A DNA stretch of 64,000 bases from Achatina immaculata (GCA_009760885.1 CM019714.1:866933-930932); one strand, 5' to 3'; numbered from the stretch's first letter, positions 49,201 through 59,927 are shown. Program-made: numbers and translations. Notes: generated from the letters alone by a model not told the origin.

Positions 49201-49640
49201 ATAAAACAGCGTGAGGAATGAAGGAAAGTAACAAAGCAGTGTATGAATGAACGAACGAAAGTAACACAGTAGTGTTATGAACGAACGAAAGTAACAAAGC
49301 ATTGGTATTAATGAATTATAGTAACAAAGCAACCTTATGAATTAACGAAAGTAACAAACCAGTGTTATGAATGAAAGAAAGTAACAAAGCAGTGTATGAA
49401 TGAATGAAAGTAACAAAGCAGAGTTATGAATGAACTAAAGTAACAAAGCAGTGTTATGAATTTTTGAAAGTAACACAGCAGTGTTATGAATGAACGAAAG
49501 TAACAAAGCAGTGTTATGAAAGAACGAAAGTTACATATCAGCATATGAATGAACAAAAGTAACAAAGCAGTGTTATGAATGTACGAAAGTAACAAAGCAG
49601 TGTTATGAATGAACCAAGTAACAAATCAGTGTTATGAAAG
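40299..49640. repeat. 30-bp satellite, block C
   Basis: About 310 copies of the 30-bp unit, the longest uninterrupted satellite in the window. Marker monomers with GCGTGAGGAATGAAGGAAAG followed by CAGCTTATGAATGTACG recur near 40350, 41045, 43090, 44450, 45290, 46550, 47055, 48720 and 49205 at uneven spacing, which indicates repeated block duplications of 0.5-2.7 kb. Minus-strand frames reach 488 residues but shift at each marker and lack any domain. Confidence 0.97.
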
Positions 49641-52183
49641 AACGAAAGTAACGAAATAGCGCCAGTAATGAACAGAGGACAACAAAGAAGAGTGACGAAT
49701 TAACAGATGGTAACAAACAGAGCAGCAGTATGAAAATGATCAGAGGGCAACATACAGAGCAATAATTTGAAGAATGAATGGAGTGTGAATAACATAGCAG
49801 CAAGTTCCAGAATGAACAGAGTTTAACAAACAGAGCAAATGTTTTAAGAATGAATAATGAGTAACAAACAGAGAAGCAATTTCAATAATGAAAAGAGAGT
49901 TAGCAAACGTGGAACACGTTGAATACTGAACAGAGAGTTAATGAACATGGCAGCAATCTTAGAAATGAACAGAAAGTTAACAAATATTGTAACAAGCTAA
50001 AGAGTGAGCAGAGAAGAGAGATAACATACATGGCAACAGGCTTAGCAATGAAGAGAAAGTTAACAAATATTGCAACAAGCTGAAGAGCGAACAGAGAAGA
50101 GAGATAACATAATTGGCAACAAGTTGAAAACTGAACAGAGAGTGCAGATACAGAGAAAAAGTATGAAAACTGAACAGAGTGTTAACAAACATGACAACTC
50201 GGTGAAAATTGAATAGAGATTTAACAAACATGGAAACAAGCTGAAAAATGAGCAGAGAGTTAACAGACGTGGCAATAAGGTGAAGAACTAAAACAGAATT
50301 AACAAGCATGGCAGCAGTCATAAAAATGAACAGAGAGTTACAAACATAGCAACAGAATGAAAAATGAACAGAGTTAACAGAAATCGCAACTGGCTGAAAA
50401 ATTGACAGAGAGTTAACAAATATAGCAACAAGCTGGAAAATTCACAGTGAGCTAATAAACATGGCAACTAGCTGAAGAATGAACAGAGAGTTAACACACA
50501 TGGTACCAAACTTAAAAATGAACAGAGAGTTAAAAAACAGTGCCACATGCTGAAACATGAACAGAGAGTTAAAAGACATGACAACCAGCTGATAATTGAA
50601 CAGAGAGTTAACATGGGTTACAGCAAAGTGAAAAATGAACAGAGAGTTCACAAACATAGCAAGAAGGTGAGAAATGAACAAAGAGTTAACAAACAAAGCA
50701 GCAGGCTTAACAATGAACAGAGAATTAACAAACATTCAACATGCTGAAGAATGAAAAGAGAGTTAACAAACATGACAATAACCTGAAACATGAACAGAGA
50801 GTTAATATAAATGGCAACATGTGATGAACGCACAAAGAGTTAACAATCATATCAACACGATGAAAAATGAACAGAGATTTAATAAACATCTTTACAAGCT
50901 TAGAAAATGAAAGAGAGTTAACAAACAATGCAACGAGCTCAAAGATGAACAGAGAGTTAGCAAAAATGACAACAATCTGAAAATGAACAGGGTGTTAACA
51001 AACATAGTACCAAGTTGAAAACTTATCAGAGAATTAACAAATATAGCAAAAGGCTAAAGAATGAACAGAGAGTTAACAAATTTAACAGAAGCCTGAGGGA
51101 AGAACAGAGAGTTAAAAACATATCACCAGGCTGAAGAATGAACAGAGAGATAATAAACATTGCAAGAGCTGAAAAATGAAAAAAGAGTAAAAAAAACAAT
51201 GGCAACTATTTGAAAAATGAACAGAGTGTTAACAAGCATGGTATGAGGTTGAAAAATGAACATAGAATTAACAAATATGGCAACAATCTGAAAAATGAAA
51301 AGACTTGACAAACAATGCAACAAGCTGAATAATGAACAGAGAGTTAACAAACATGGCAACAATCTTAAAAATGAACAGAGAGATAATAAAAATAGGAACA
51401 AGCTGAAAATGAACATTGATGTAACAAACATAGTAACAAGCTGAAAAATTCACAGAGAGTCAACAGACATAGAAACAAGCTGAAGAATGAATAGAGACTT
51501 AACAAACATGGCATAACTCTGAAAAGAAACAGAGAGTGAACAAACGTGGAACAAGTTGAAAAATGAGCAGAGAGTTAATTAACATGGCAACACACTTAGA
51601 AACGATCAGAGAGTTAACACATATCGCAACAGGCTCACGAGTGAACAGAGAATAGAGCTAACATACATGGCAACAAATTTAAAACTGAACAGAGAGTGTA
51701 GAAACAAAGCAACAGCCTGAAGATTGAACAGAGTGTTAACTAACATTGCAAGGGGCTTAAAAACGAATAGAGTGTTAACAAATATGGCAACACAGTGAAA
51801 AATGAACAGAGAATTAACAAACATGGCAACAAGTGGAAAAAAACATAGTTAACAAACGTGGCAAAAAGCTGAAAAATAAACAGAGAGGTAACAAAAATGG
51901 CAACAAGCTGAAAAATGAACAGAGAGTTCAAAGACATGGCAATGGCGGAAAAAAACCAGAGTTAACAAACATGGTAAAAAGCTGAAAAATAAACAGAGGT
52001 AACAAAAATGGTAACAAGCTGAAAAATTAACAGAGAGCTAATAAACATGGCAACTAGCTGAAGAATGAACAAAGAGTTAACACACATGGAAATAAGCTTA
52101 AAAATGAACTGAGAGTTAACAAACACATATACAGGCTAAAAATGAACAGAGAGTTAATAAACATGACGACAAGCTGAAAAATG
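49641..52183. repeat. 39-bp satellite, block B
   Basis: About 63 copies of the 39-bp unit. The first 250 bp repeat the 30-to-39-bp transition zone of 34191-34440, and 51600-52140 matches 36720-37250 closely. The block runs into the assembly gap, so its true length is unknown. Confidence 0.95.
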
Positions 52184-52283
52184 NNNNNNNNNNNNNNNNN
52201 NNNNNNNNNNNNNNNNNNNNNNNNNNNNNNNNNNNNNNNNNNNNNNNNNNNNNNNNNNNNNNNNNNNNNNNNNNNNNNNNNNN
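52184..52283. other. Assembly gap (100 N)
   Basis: Exactly 100 N, a conventional placeholder for a gap of unknown size. It follows the satellite directly and unique sequence begins on its right. Confidence 0.99.
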
Positions 52284-53062
52284 GCCTGTCTAAGCCAATC
52301 AGAAAGCACATGTTGGAGGTACACTGAGACATATTCATTTCTTTTGTTGATGGCTATTGTATCTTTACTCTATATCTACCTGTTTTATTTTAGTTTTACT
52401 ATAAGTTATGATTATTTAAATGGCATTCATTCTTAGAAATAATTCTGTTGAAATTATTTCTGTATTGGTCACTCAGTTGATTATCAGTTTATATGAAATT
52501 AAATTCAGCTATTTATATAAAAATACTTGATATCATTACTTATTATGAAATTTCCCCAAACATTATCAGCCTTAGAGATAATACCAGCATATTTAATCTT
52601 GATTTACCTACATAAGTGTAACAGATACATAAAGATGAACTATGTATGCAGAATAATTAAATGGACACAACACTGAATGTACTCGATGAACTAAAGCATG
52701 ACAATAACGTAGAACAATATTTTTAAAGTACAAATTATCAACCTTATTTCAATTATGAGAGAAGTATATGGGATTCATAAAACTTCACATTTTCAAATCT
52801 TCATATAAGTCCAAACGACATGAACTGAATTTAAAACAGTAAAAAATACAGCATACCACAGCAGTGATTACTTCAGTGTGACAGCAAAAAACAGACTGGA
52901 TGATGTAACACTTATTGTAAGTTTTATATAAAAAATAGTGGGGGAGAGAGGGAGAGAGAGACTAACAGACAGACACACACAGAAAGAGAGACAGAGAAAG
53001 AGAGAGAAAAAGAAGAGAGAGGGGGAGAGAGACAGACGGACAAACAGACCACACACACACAC

Positions 53063-53104
<42 letters not shown>

Positions 53105-53320
53105 AGAGAGAGAGCACATATCCGCAGTTAATTTATATTTTTGCAGTTTTTAAAACGAAGAAAACAAAATTCTTCACCATTTTTGTTGCTGAAATTGGCA
53201 CATCAGAGAATTACACAATAACTTACACTTTTCATTCTGTGAATTAAACAAACTCCATTTTACTCACCAAATTCTGCATGAATTCCTCATGATAATATTT
53301 TCAGCACAATGATCGCTGTT
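52284..53320. other. AT-rich non-coding region with GA/CA microsatellite
   Basis: No gene recognised. A GAGAGA/ACACAC-rich tract runs at 52938-53115. Confidence 0.6.
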
Positions 53321-54000
53321 GGCGAGATCTTCAGCTGCCGTGTGTGGAGCGGTGCTCCTCCCGGCCAATGAAGAAATTTGCAAATGAGGTTGCCGCGCAG
53401 CATCACTGCGGAAAAGGTGGTAGAAAGGATAAAGCGAAGCAAACAGTCAAATCACGGCACCTCTGGTCTGGAGGTCGGCCACGTCCTGAGTGCAGTCATA
53501 TCGGGTGAAATGCATGAACCGGCTTGTCCCAGAGGGTAAGACACTGCTGGCGAGACTCTTCAAATGCCGCGCGTGGAGTGAAGCTCCTCCCGGTTAAGGA
53601 AGTAAATGCGGAAAAGAAATAAAGGTTGCTGTGCGGAGCCGATGGGAAAAGGTGGTGGAAAGTGAAGTTTAACCGGTATGTCCAGTAGTATCGCTACGAG
53701 AGCTATACCACGGCACCTCTGCTCTAGAGGCCGGCCACGTGCGAAATACACCTACACTGGTGAAATATGCCTAAACCGGCACACACCAGGGGTGGAACTT
53801 GATGGCTAGACATGTCATGCCACCTCCGCTCTAAAGGTCGGTAACGCCTGATAAACACCCATATTGGTGAATTTTGCCTAAACCGGCTCATACCAGGGGT
53901 GAATCTTGAAGGCTATGCATGTCACAGTACCTCTGCCCTAGAGGTCGGTCCCGTCCCAAACACGCCCATACTGGGATAATGCCTAAACCGGCTCAACCCA
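53321..54000. repeat. Complex ~110-230-bp tandem repeats, family 1
   Basis: Four diverged units share CACCTCTGCTCTAGAGGTCG, then GGCCACGTCC, then TGCCTAAACCGGCTCA and CCAGGGGTG. The first two units also carry an extra half starting GGCGAGA and containing GAGGTTGCCGCGCAG or its variant. The block is visibly more GC-rich than its surroundings. It resembles an internally repeated untranslated part of a retroelement, but no coding region supports that. Confidence 0.75.
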
Positions 54001-54094
54001 GGGGTAGAAGTCACTAGTGGCGAGGATTCGTCCTCCTGGACAAAAGCTCCATCCTGGTCACAACTAGGAAGGGTAGCGGCCACGACCGCAAAAT

Positions 54095-54395
54095 GCTGAA
54101 GTCGGAGACACTGGACCAGGGAAGTCTAGATAGGCAACCACCTCTCACCCGGCGGGGATGTTTGCGTATCCTAATCACGCTGAGGTTTTCCGGTGAGAAA
54201 GTCCAACTCTGGACTGGATGAGCAACCACCTCTCACCCGGCGGTGATACACGGGTATCTCAAAACACGTCGAGGTTTTCCGGTGAGAAAGTCCAACTCTG
54301 GCCTGGGTGGGCTACCGCCTCTCACCCAGCGGGGATGCACTGATATCCTAAACACGTCGAGGTCTTCAGGTGAGAAAGTCCAACCCTAGACTAAA
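54095..54395. repeat. ~95-bp tandem repeats, family 2
   Basis: Three copies share GCAACCACCTCTCACCCGGC, then GTCGAGGTTTTCCGGTGAGA and AAGTCCAACTCTGG. They directly follow family 1. Confidence 0.85.
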
Positions 54396-54632
54396 CTGGT
54401 GCAATGAAAACCACGGTGTCACGCAATCCCGCTTCCGAGACCCACCAAGAATACAGGCTAAAGCACTGTGATACTCTGAACCCCTTGTGGTCCTCTCGTG
54501 GATCTCGTGTGGTCTGTTTTGGACCACACAGGGGACCACAGAACCTAACGAGGACCACAGGCGTGAATTCAGTAGGGTCACAGTGCGGTTTTTGGTGGTA
54601 GAAGTGAACGAAGAAGAAGAAGAAGAAGAAGC
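54396..54632. repeat. Probable retroelement 3' end with (GAA)n tail
   Basis: Non-coding sequence ending in GGTGGTAGAAGTGAACGAAG and a GAA tract of about 8 units (54608-54631). A simple-repeat tail at the end of a GC-rich unit is typical of LINE or SINE 3' ends. The identity is inference. Confidence 0.45.
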
Positions 54633-54859
54633 ACAATGATTTTAAGTTTATAGCTAGGCACACCCTAGAAATAGTTCTAGAAATTCACATTTATTTCACA
54701 TTTACATTCTATACTTTTACAAACACAATACATATACATCCATTAGATTTATGTTGTGAGTAAACTGAATAGCTTTTAATGAAACATTTGTTAATCATAT
54801 GAAATAGACTCAGTTCAGTTTGAAACATGCCACACTTTTAGTAGAAAACAAGAGAACAC
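54633..54859. other. AT-rich spacer
   Basis: No feature found. Confidence 0.4.
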
Positions 54860-55213
54860 ATTTTGTAGGATTAGACCTGGAAAAAATCGCAGACAAAGCA
54901 CTTTTAGTGAGACGTGAGAGAAAGAAAAATCACAAGACAATTACCTGAGATTCGAACACGGACTCCGGTAGGACGAGCAGCCGTTTAGCCACGAGAGAAC
55001 AGCGCACTATCGACTTAGCCAACTAGCACCCCCCCCCCAATGTGTTCTGTTGACATAGTCTTTAGTAACTGCTCAGCCGACATGAGGGATCGTGACACCC
55101 GGAAAGAAACGAGGTCGTGACACAGAAATTCCGTAGCTTAGATTCAGTCCCTCTAGCAGGTACTAAAGTGCTTTATCTACGATTTTTTCGAGGTCTAATC
55201 CTATAAAATGTGT
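54860..55213. mobile_element. ~350-bp element with terminal inverted repeats and an internal tRNA-like sequence
   Basis: The left end (ACACATTTTGTAGGATTAGA, CCTGGAAAAAATCGCAGACA, AAGCACTTTTAGT) is repeated in reverse complement at the right end (55160-55213) with few mismatches, giving inverted termini of about 50 bp. Inside, 54945-55030 on the minus strand has an A-box-like TTGGCTAAGTCGATAGTGCG, a long variable-arm-like insert and a B-box-like GTGTTCGAATCTC. No coding capacity. It fits a miniature non-autonomous DNA element that has captured a tRNA-like sequence, or a foldback form of a tRNA-derived SINE. Confidence 0.65.
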
Positions 55214-55384
55214 TCTTTACTTTATCGTACCAAAGTCTCGTAGTTTACTATTTATATAAAAAAAAATTGTGCCTTAAAACTATACCTGAAACTAACTTCA
55301 TGTTATAAGTATTCGTTCCTTTGTTATTGTTGTTCAAGTTTGCACCAGACGTGGCAGGAGACCGTGTGTATGTTTGCCTAAAAA

Positions 55385-55690
55385 GTTGATACCTGCTAGA
55401 GAGACTGAATCTTAGCTACGGAATTTCTGTGTCACGACCTCGTTTCTTTCCGGGTGTCACGATCCCTCGGTTCTACTGAACAGTTACTAAAGACTATGTC
55501 AACAAAACACATTTTTTTGGTTGCTAGTTGGCTAAGTCGATAGTACGCTGTTCTTTCGTGCCTAGACGGCTGCTCGTCCTACCGGAGTCCGTATTTGAAT
55601 CCCAGGTAATTCTCTTGTGATTTTTCTTTCTCTTATGTCTCACTAAAACGCTTTGTCTATTTGATTTTTTCGAGGTCTAATCCTACAAGC
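55385..55690. mobile_element. Inverted, incomplete second copy of the 54860 element
   Basis: Reverse complement of about 54870-55160: it contains CGACCTCGTTTCTTTCCGGG, the tRNA-like GGCTAAGTCGATAGTACGCT, GCTCGTCCTACCGGAGTCCG and the terminal GAGGTCTAATCCTAC. The inner end stops at ATACCTGCTAGAG, so one terminal repeat is missing. With the first copy it makes a long inverted repeat around a ~170-bp centre. Confidence 0.7.
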
Positions 55691-55697
55691 CCCGTAG

Positions 55698-55699
<2 letters not shown>

Positions 55700-55742
<43 letters not shown>
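55700..55742. repeat. (TA)n microsatellite
   Basis: About 21 TA units immediately beyond the end of the inverted element copy. Confidence 0.95.
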
Positions 55743-55747
<5 letters not shown>

Positions 55748-56530
55748 CCTTAGTAGAAAACACTACTATGTATTAATGCTGCCACTTTTACCATGATGCA
55801 TGCAAATATCATCTTGTCAGAGAATCGCAAGACAGGCTCTCAAGTGGAACACAACAGGCCGAAGGAAAAGAAGTCGATCACATGAAAATCTAAAGGGGAC
55901 ATTTTATAGAGAGGCCAAATTTTGTATGCATAAAACGCCGTGGCGAACTATCATGCCAGTCCTATGTGACGGTTAACATCACAGAAAGGATGTAAGATGA
56001 TATGTAAAATATACTATAAATAATGGAAGAATGGGCAGGATGGAACTTTTCAAGGGAACATAAATATGAAGTTGTATAAGTCCTTCGATTTCAAGCACTA
56101 TGAGAAAGTTCTCCACTTTTCTTATCTAACTTTAAATCATCAGTTTTGATGTCTCGTTTACACTGCTCAGTTCTGATGTCTAGTTTTGACTACCCAGTGT
56201 TTTGATTGTCCAGGTTTCGTTGCCATATTTTGTCATCAAGCTTTTGTCATCATCATTGCATATTATGTCTAAGATATTTTCTTCAAAGCTAATGTAGAGT
56301 TTAAACATAGAAACGTTACTGGATAATGTAAATATGAGATTTAGTAATCAAGATACTCAGGACAGCACCATAGTTCATAAGCTTTAGAATGTATTGGTAA
56401 TGTGAGACAGATCTGGAATAAGCTATGATTCCATTTCAGGAATGTTTTTTTTTCCATTTTTTTTTCTTTTAATAAACTGAATTTGTAGAGTCATAGGACA
56501 TATTTGTTTTTCCCGATAACTAGCCAAATT
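55743..56530. other. Non-coding region, possible minor LINE scrap
   Basis: No intact gene. On the minus strand 56175-56265 can be read as ...YGNETWTIKT, which resembles the YGSETW motif of LINE RT proteins, but the match is short. Poly-T runs lie at 56445-56470. Confidence 0.35.
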
Positions 56531-56534
56531 TCTT

Positions 56535-57106
56535 TTTTTTTCAGACATGGGGTCGTACACCTGAGAGATGTGGCATTAAACGTCGGGTTGACCATTAACC
56601 AAGATAAGACAGAGTACATGTTGAAATCTAAAAATCTGCCACAAAACACCAAAATAACAATCTACCAGCCATCATGTATGGATCAGAAAAGTGGAATACA
56701 ACAAAGAAAGATGAACAGCAATTGCAGATCTTTGAGAACATGATCCTAAGAAGAATCTTTCGGCCCATAAAGGATTCCAACAGTGGAGAACAGAGAGTAG
56801 AAAGAGTACTGAACTGAACAGCTTATTTAAATCCCAACGAATTATAAATGTCTTGAAACTGAACAGACTATGTTTGTTGGGACATATAGAAAGAATGAAA
56901 GAGAACAGACAAACGAAAATTATATATGCACAAGAGACAAAAGAAACAAGACCAAGGGGTACACTAGACCAAATGAGATGGAAAGACAACATAGAAGAAG
57001 ATATAAAAGACGTTGGTATCAGGAACTGGAGAAAGAAGATTAAGAATAGAGATGAGTGGAGGCGAATTTTATCTGCAGAAATGAGCGTTTATAACTTAGA
57101 AGGCTG
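56535..57106 (+). pseudogene. LINE reverse transcriptase C-terminal fragment
   Basis: Frame-shifted pieces read VALNVGLTINQDKTEYM, then PAIMYGSEKWNTTKKDEQQL with FENMILRRIFRPIKDS, then 56853-57107 LCLLGHIERMKENRQTKI, RPRGTLDQMRWKDNIEEDI and NRDEWRRIL. These are consecutive motifs of the RT thumb and C-terminus in many non-LTR retrotransposons. Everything upstream, including the catalytic box, is absent. At least two frame changes and a stop near 56815 make it a relic. It lies 3' of the GIMAP-like gene, convergent with it. Confidence 0.8.
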
Positions 57107-58247
57107 AAGAATAAGAAGATATCTAGCCAGAAAAGCCAGCCTCCAATTTTTATAAATGGCCAAGAAAGAACATCTACAACTTTATCTAAGAAAGATCCAT
57201 CATTTTTGGCCTTTGTTTCCTGGTATTGTCACCAGTTCCTTGGCTCTGTTTCTTTCCTGGAATTCTTGATGCATATTTTTTTTCCTGTTCTTCCCTTTCT
57301 CTTCTTCTCTTTTCTCTAGGTTCATACCGTGCTCTCTTCCGTTCCTTTTCAATCCTCCTAGTTGTTCTTTCACTTGTTCTTCTGTCATTTGTCTTTCAAA
57401 ATATTTTTCTTTTCTCATCTGCTCCTCGAACATTCTTTGAGTTTCCTCTTCTTGTTTCTTAATTCTTTCTTTCTTTCACTATTCTGTGGCAGAATTTGAT
57501 CTCCTCATCTCCTGTTCTCTGCACTGATTTTGCTGTCTCACACAAATCATGCAAGGCTCCAGTTCCAAGATCTTGTGAGGAGATGCTCTGACACAAATGT
57601 TCTGCTCGTATTTGGAGATCTTCAAGAAGTTTGATTTTCATCTTCAGGTCATCTTGCAGTTGTAACTCCTGAATTTTTTGAATGATAAGACTTGTTTCCT
57701 CTTGGATCATTGGTTTCTTTGTCTCAATCATGATTCTTTCTCTTGCAGCTTTTGTTTTGCTGACGTTTTCATCTGTGTATCTGTAACCGTTAAATCTTAA
57801 ATTATCTACCATTTGGATTAACTTTTCTATCTGATCACACTTTTTTCTCTCATCTTTTGTGGCATTGTCAAATAATATTATTCTGTTGTCACAATCTTTC
57901 ATAAGCTCAGCAAACACTCCTTCTTGCTCTTTGCACCAGTCTTCAAAGCTTACACCTGTCTCTTCACTTTCTGCTTCAAAATTATCTCCACAAGTCAGAA
58001 CTAGAATACAGTAAGATCTGACAAAATTCTCACCAAACATTTTTTTAAAGAAAGCAATTGTATCTTGATCTTCTGCTGTAAACCTCCCACCAAATCTTAT
58101 GACAAGAAGAAATGCATGATAGCCACGGGGGTTCATAGTGATGGGGTATTCCATGACGCTTAGAACCAAGTTGACAGCGTTTTCTTTGCTCATTGTATCC
58201 CCAACTCCTGGGTCATCTACCACTTTAATAACTCTGCCTGTAAAATA

Positions 58248-59769
58248 TACTCACGGAAAAAAGTAAATGTGCAGTGGTGTCAAGCGCACCAATTACGTTC
58301 TCATGAGTGAAATGAAATCAAATTTGGCACAAAGTTTTGTCTGAGGTCTACTTTACCGTGCTACACGAAGTTGATCGCACTATTCATGGGGAGATAACCA
58401 CAGCTCCAGTGAAATCACTTGCGTAATCCATGATTGGTTACTGACGACGGATAAAATGAGGGTAAGTGTGTAATTCTGTTCTCAGAGATCTCTTCACGTA
58501 ATCGTTGAAGAAAGAAGAAGTGGAATTCTAACATAAACATCTTTTTTCATCATCCCAAGATTGAATGAACATCGGCGAGAAATAGCTGTTGAGATGTTAA
58601 TTGCTGGATCAACAGTAGCAGCAGTATCTCAATATTTTAATGTTCACAGAAACACAATATCACGCCTTCAAAGTCGTTTTAACCAAAATGGTTCCGTTGC
58701 TGACCGCCATAGAAGCGGCAGACCACGAGTTACCACCCTTGCACAAGACTGCTACAGCCACCTCATGCACCTTCGTAACAGGTTTCTCCAGGCAACATGG
58801 ACTGCCTTCAACATTTCAGGTTTAAGACGTGTGTCGGGCAGGACAGTGAGGAACAGACTCAGAGAGGAAAATCTCTTACCTCATAGGCCTGCAGTTAGAC
58901 CAGTACTGACAGTTCACCACAGACAAACCCGCTTGAACTGGGCCAGGCACCATGTGGCATGGTCTTTTCATCAATGGAGGCGGATCATATTCACTGATGA
59001 GTCCAGATTTTGTCTGCAAGGCCATGATGGGCGTGCTTTAGTGTACAGGCGAAGAGGAGAACGCTTTGCAAATAACTGTGTGCTAGAGGTGGATAGGAGA
59101 AGAGGAGGCAGTGTAATGGTTTGGGGAGGAATTTCCTATGCTGGCCGAACAAACCTAGTCTTCCTCAATGGCAACCTTACAGGTTTATGACATAGGGACG
59201 AAATCATTACACGAGAGGTAATGCCTTTTGTGGATGCTAATGGACAAGGTGTGATACTGCAGCAGGTTAACGCTCGTCCACATGTCGCACGTGTGGTCAG
59301 GGACCACTTTCAGCAGCACCAGATTACTGTCTTGCCACGGCCAGCAGTTTCACCGGACCTATCACCTATCAGCACATTTGGGATGAACTGGACCACAAGT
59401 TGAGTAGACGACACAATCGTCCTGGAAACCGCCAAGAATTAGCCCAAGCGTTGCAAGAAGAATGGAATAACATGCCTCAACAATTGATACAACTTGTCAT
59501 TGGTTCGATGAGAAGGCGGTGTCAAGCAGTGATAGCTGCCAGAGGAGGACACACGCGATATTGAAACCCTGATTTTCTTTTCTTGGAGTGGTGAGCCACA
59601 TTAGGTGAGTTTTTTTCACTTGTTTGTGACATGTGACTGGCCTGAAAGTTATCATTTTATCTGTTATTGGATAATCAAACATAATGTGTGCCAAATTTTA
59701 TTTCGGTCATCACCTGAGCACGTTCATTGTGCTTTATAAAGCATTGCACACTGACTTTTTTCCGTGTTA
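58248..59769 (+). mobile_element. Tc1-like transposon inserted in the GIMAP-like exon
   Basis: About 1.52 kb. The left end TACTCACGGAAAAAAGTAAA is matched by the reverse complement of the right end, TAACACGGAAAAAAGTCAGT, with shared TGTGCA following, and both ends are flanked by TA (58246-58247 and 59770-59771), the Tc1/mariner target duplication. It contains one decayed transposase gene on the plus strand, opposite to the host gene. Choosing these ends, rather than one base further in, is supported because excision then restores the host reading frame. Confidence 0.9.
58561..59564 (+). pseudogene. Tc1-family (DD34E-type) transposase, inactivated
   Basis: The start includes the paired helix-turn-helix DNA-binding region (AVSQYFNVHRNTISRLQSRF) and a GRPR linker (RHRSGRPRVT). 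The first catalytic Asp is present in FTDESRFCL, and GGSVMVWGGISYAGRT is the usual following motif. A TGA follows NGNLTGL at about 59188. The second catalytic position reads QQVNARPH where the family has Asp, so it is Val. A one-base loss around SPDLSPI, just where the third catalytic Glu (IEH) should lie, shifts the frame. In the shifted frame the protein continues HIWDELDHKLSRRHN to AARGGHTRY and a stop at 59562. Three independent lesions show it cannot act; mobilisation would need a related transposase. Confidence 0.93.
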
Positions 59770-59927
59770 TATGTTACTGTATATTCACATTTCTTGGTCA
59801 CTGATGAGGTACTTGACCTACTTTTGAAAGCTTTCCAACTGAGAATACTATTTCCTGTTGCACTCTTTACATTTCCGGTTTTTCCTATCAAAAGTAATTC
59901 AATGTCTGATGGTTCCTTCATTTGAAT

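Larger units (their letters stand above)
57200..59927 (-). pseudogene. GIMAP/AIG1-family GTPase gene, interrupted by a Tc1-like element
   Basis: Minus-strand host-like gene. The first part starts at the ATG at 59921, MKEPSDIELLLIGKTG, and carries a G1/P-loop region GKTGNVKSATGNSIL in which the Gly before Lys-Ser is Val (codon GTA). After the transposon (58248-59769) the same protein resumes at 58247 with FTGRVIKVVDDPGVGDT (G3, DDPG), the GIMAP-specific box HAFLLVIRFGGRFTAEDQDT, G4 VLTCGDNF and G5-like RIILFDN, followed by a charged helical region. Removing the element and one TA joins the two parts in frame. Near 57455-57475 a one-base shift in a GAAA-rich stretch ends the frame at ...IVKERKN; the other frame continues about 78 residues as a glutamate/lysine/arginine-rich coiled coil. 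Family members are membrane- or cytosol-associated GTPases of immune and stress responses. The P-loop change, insertion and frameshift make a functional product unlikely, unless the element is spliced out. Confidence 0.88.

Noticed and set aside
52868..53153. Serine/leucine- or arginine/glutamate-rich small proteins
   Set aside because: Translations of a GA/CA microsatellite.
54366..54663. Small open frames of 65-90 residues near 54.5 kb
   Set aside because: Overlapping frames on both strands in a repeat-derived region, with no recognisable domain.
58640..58825. Alternative 61-residue frame inside the Tc1 element
   Set aside because: It is a shadow of the transposase frame, which carries clear DNA-binding and catalytic motifs.
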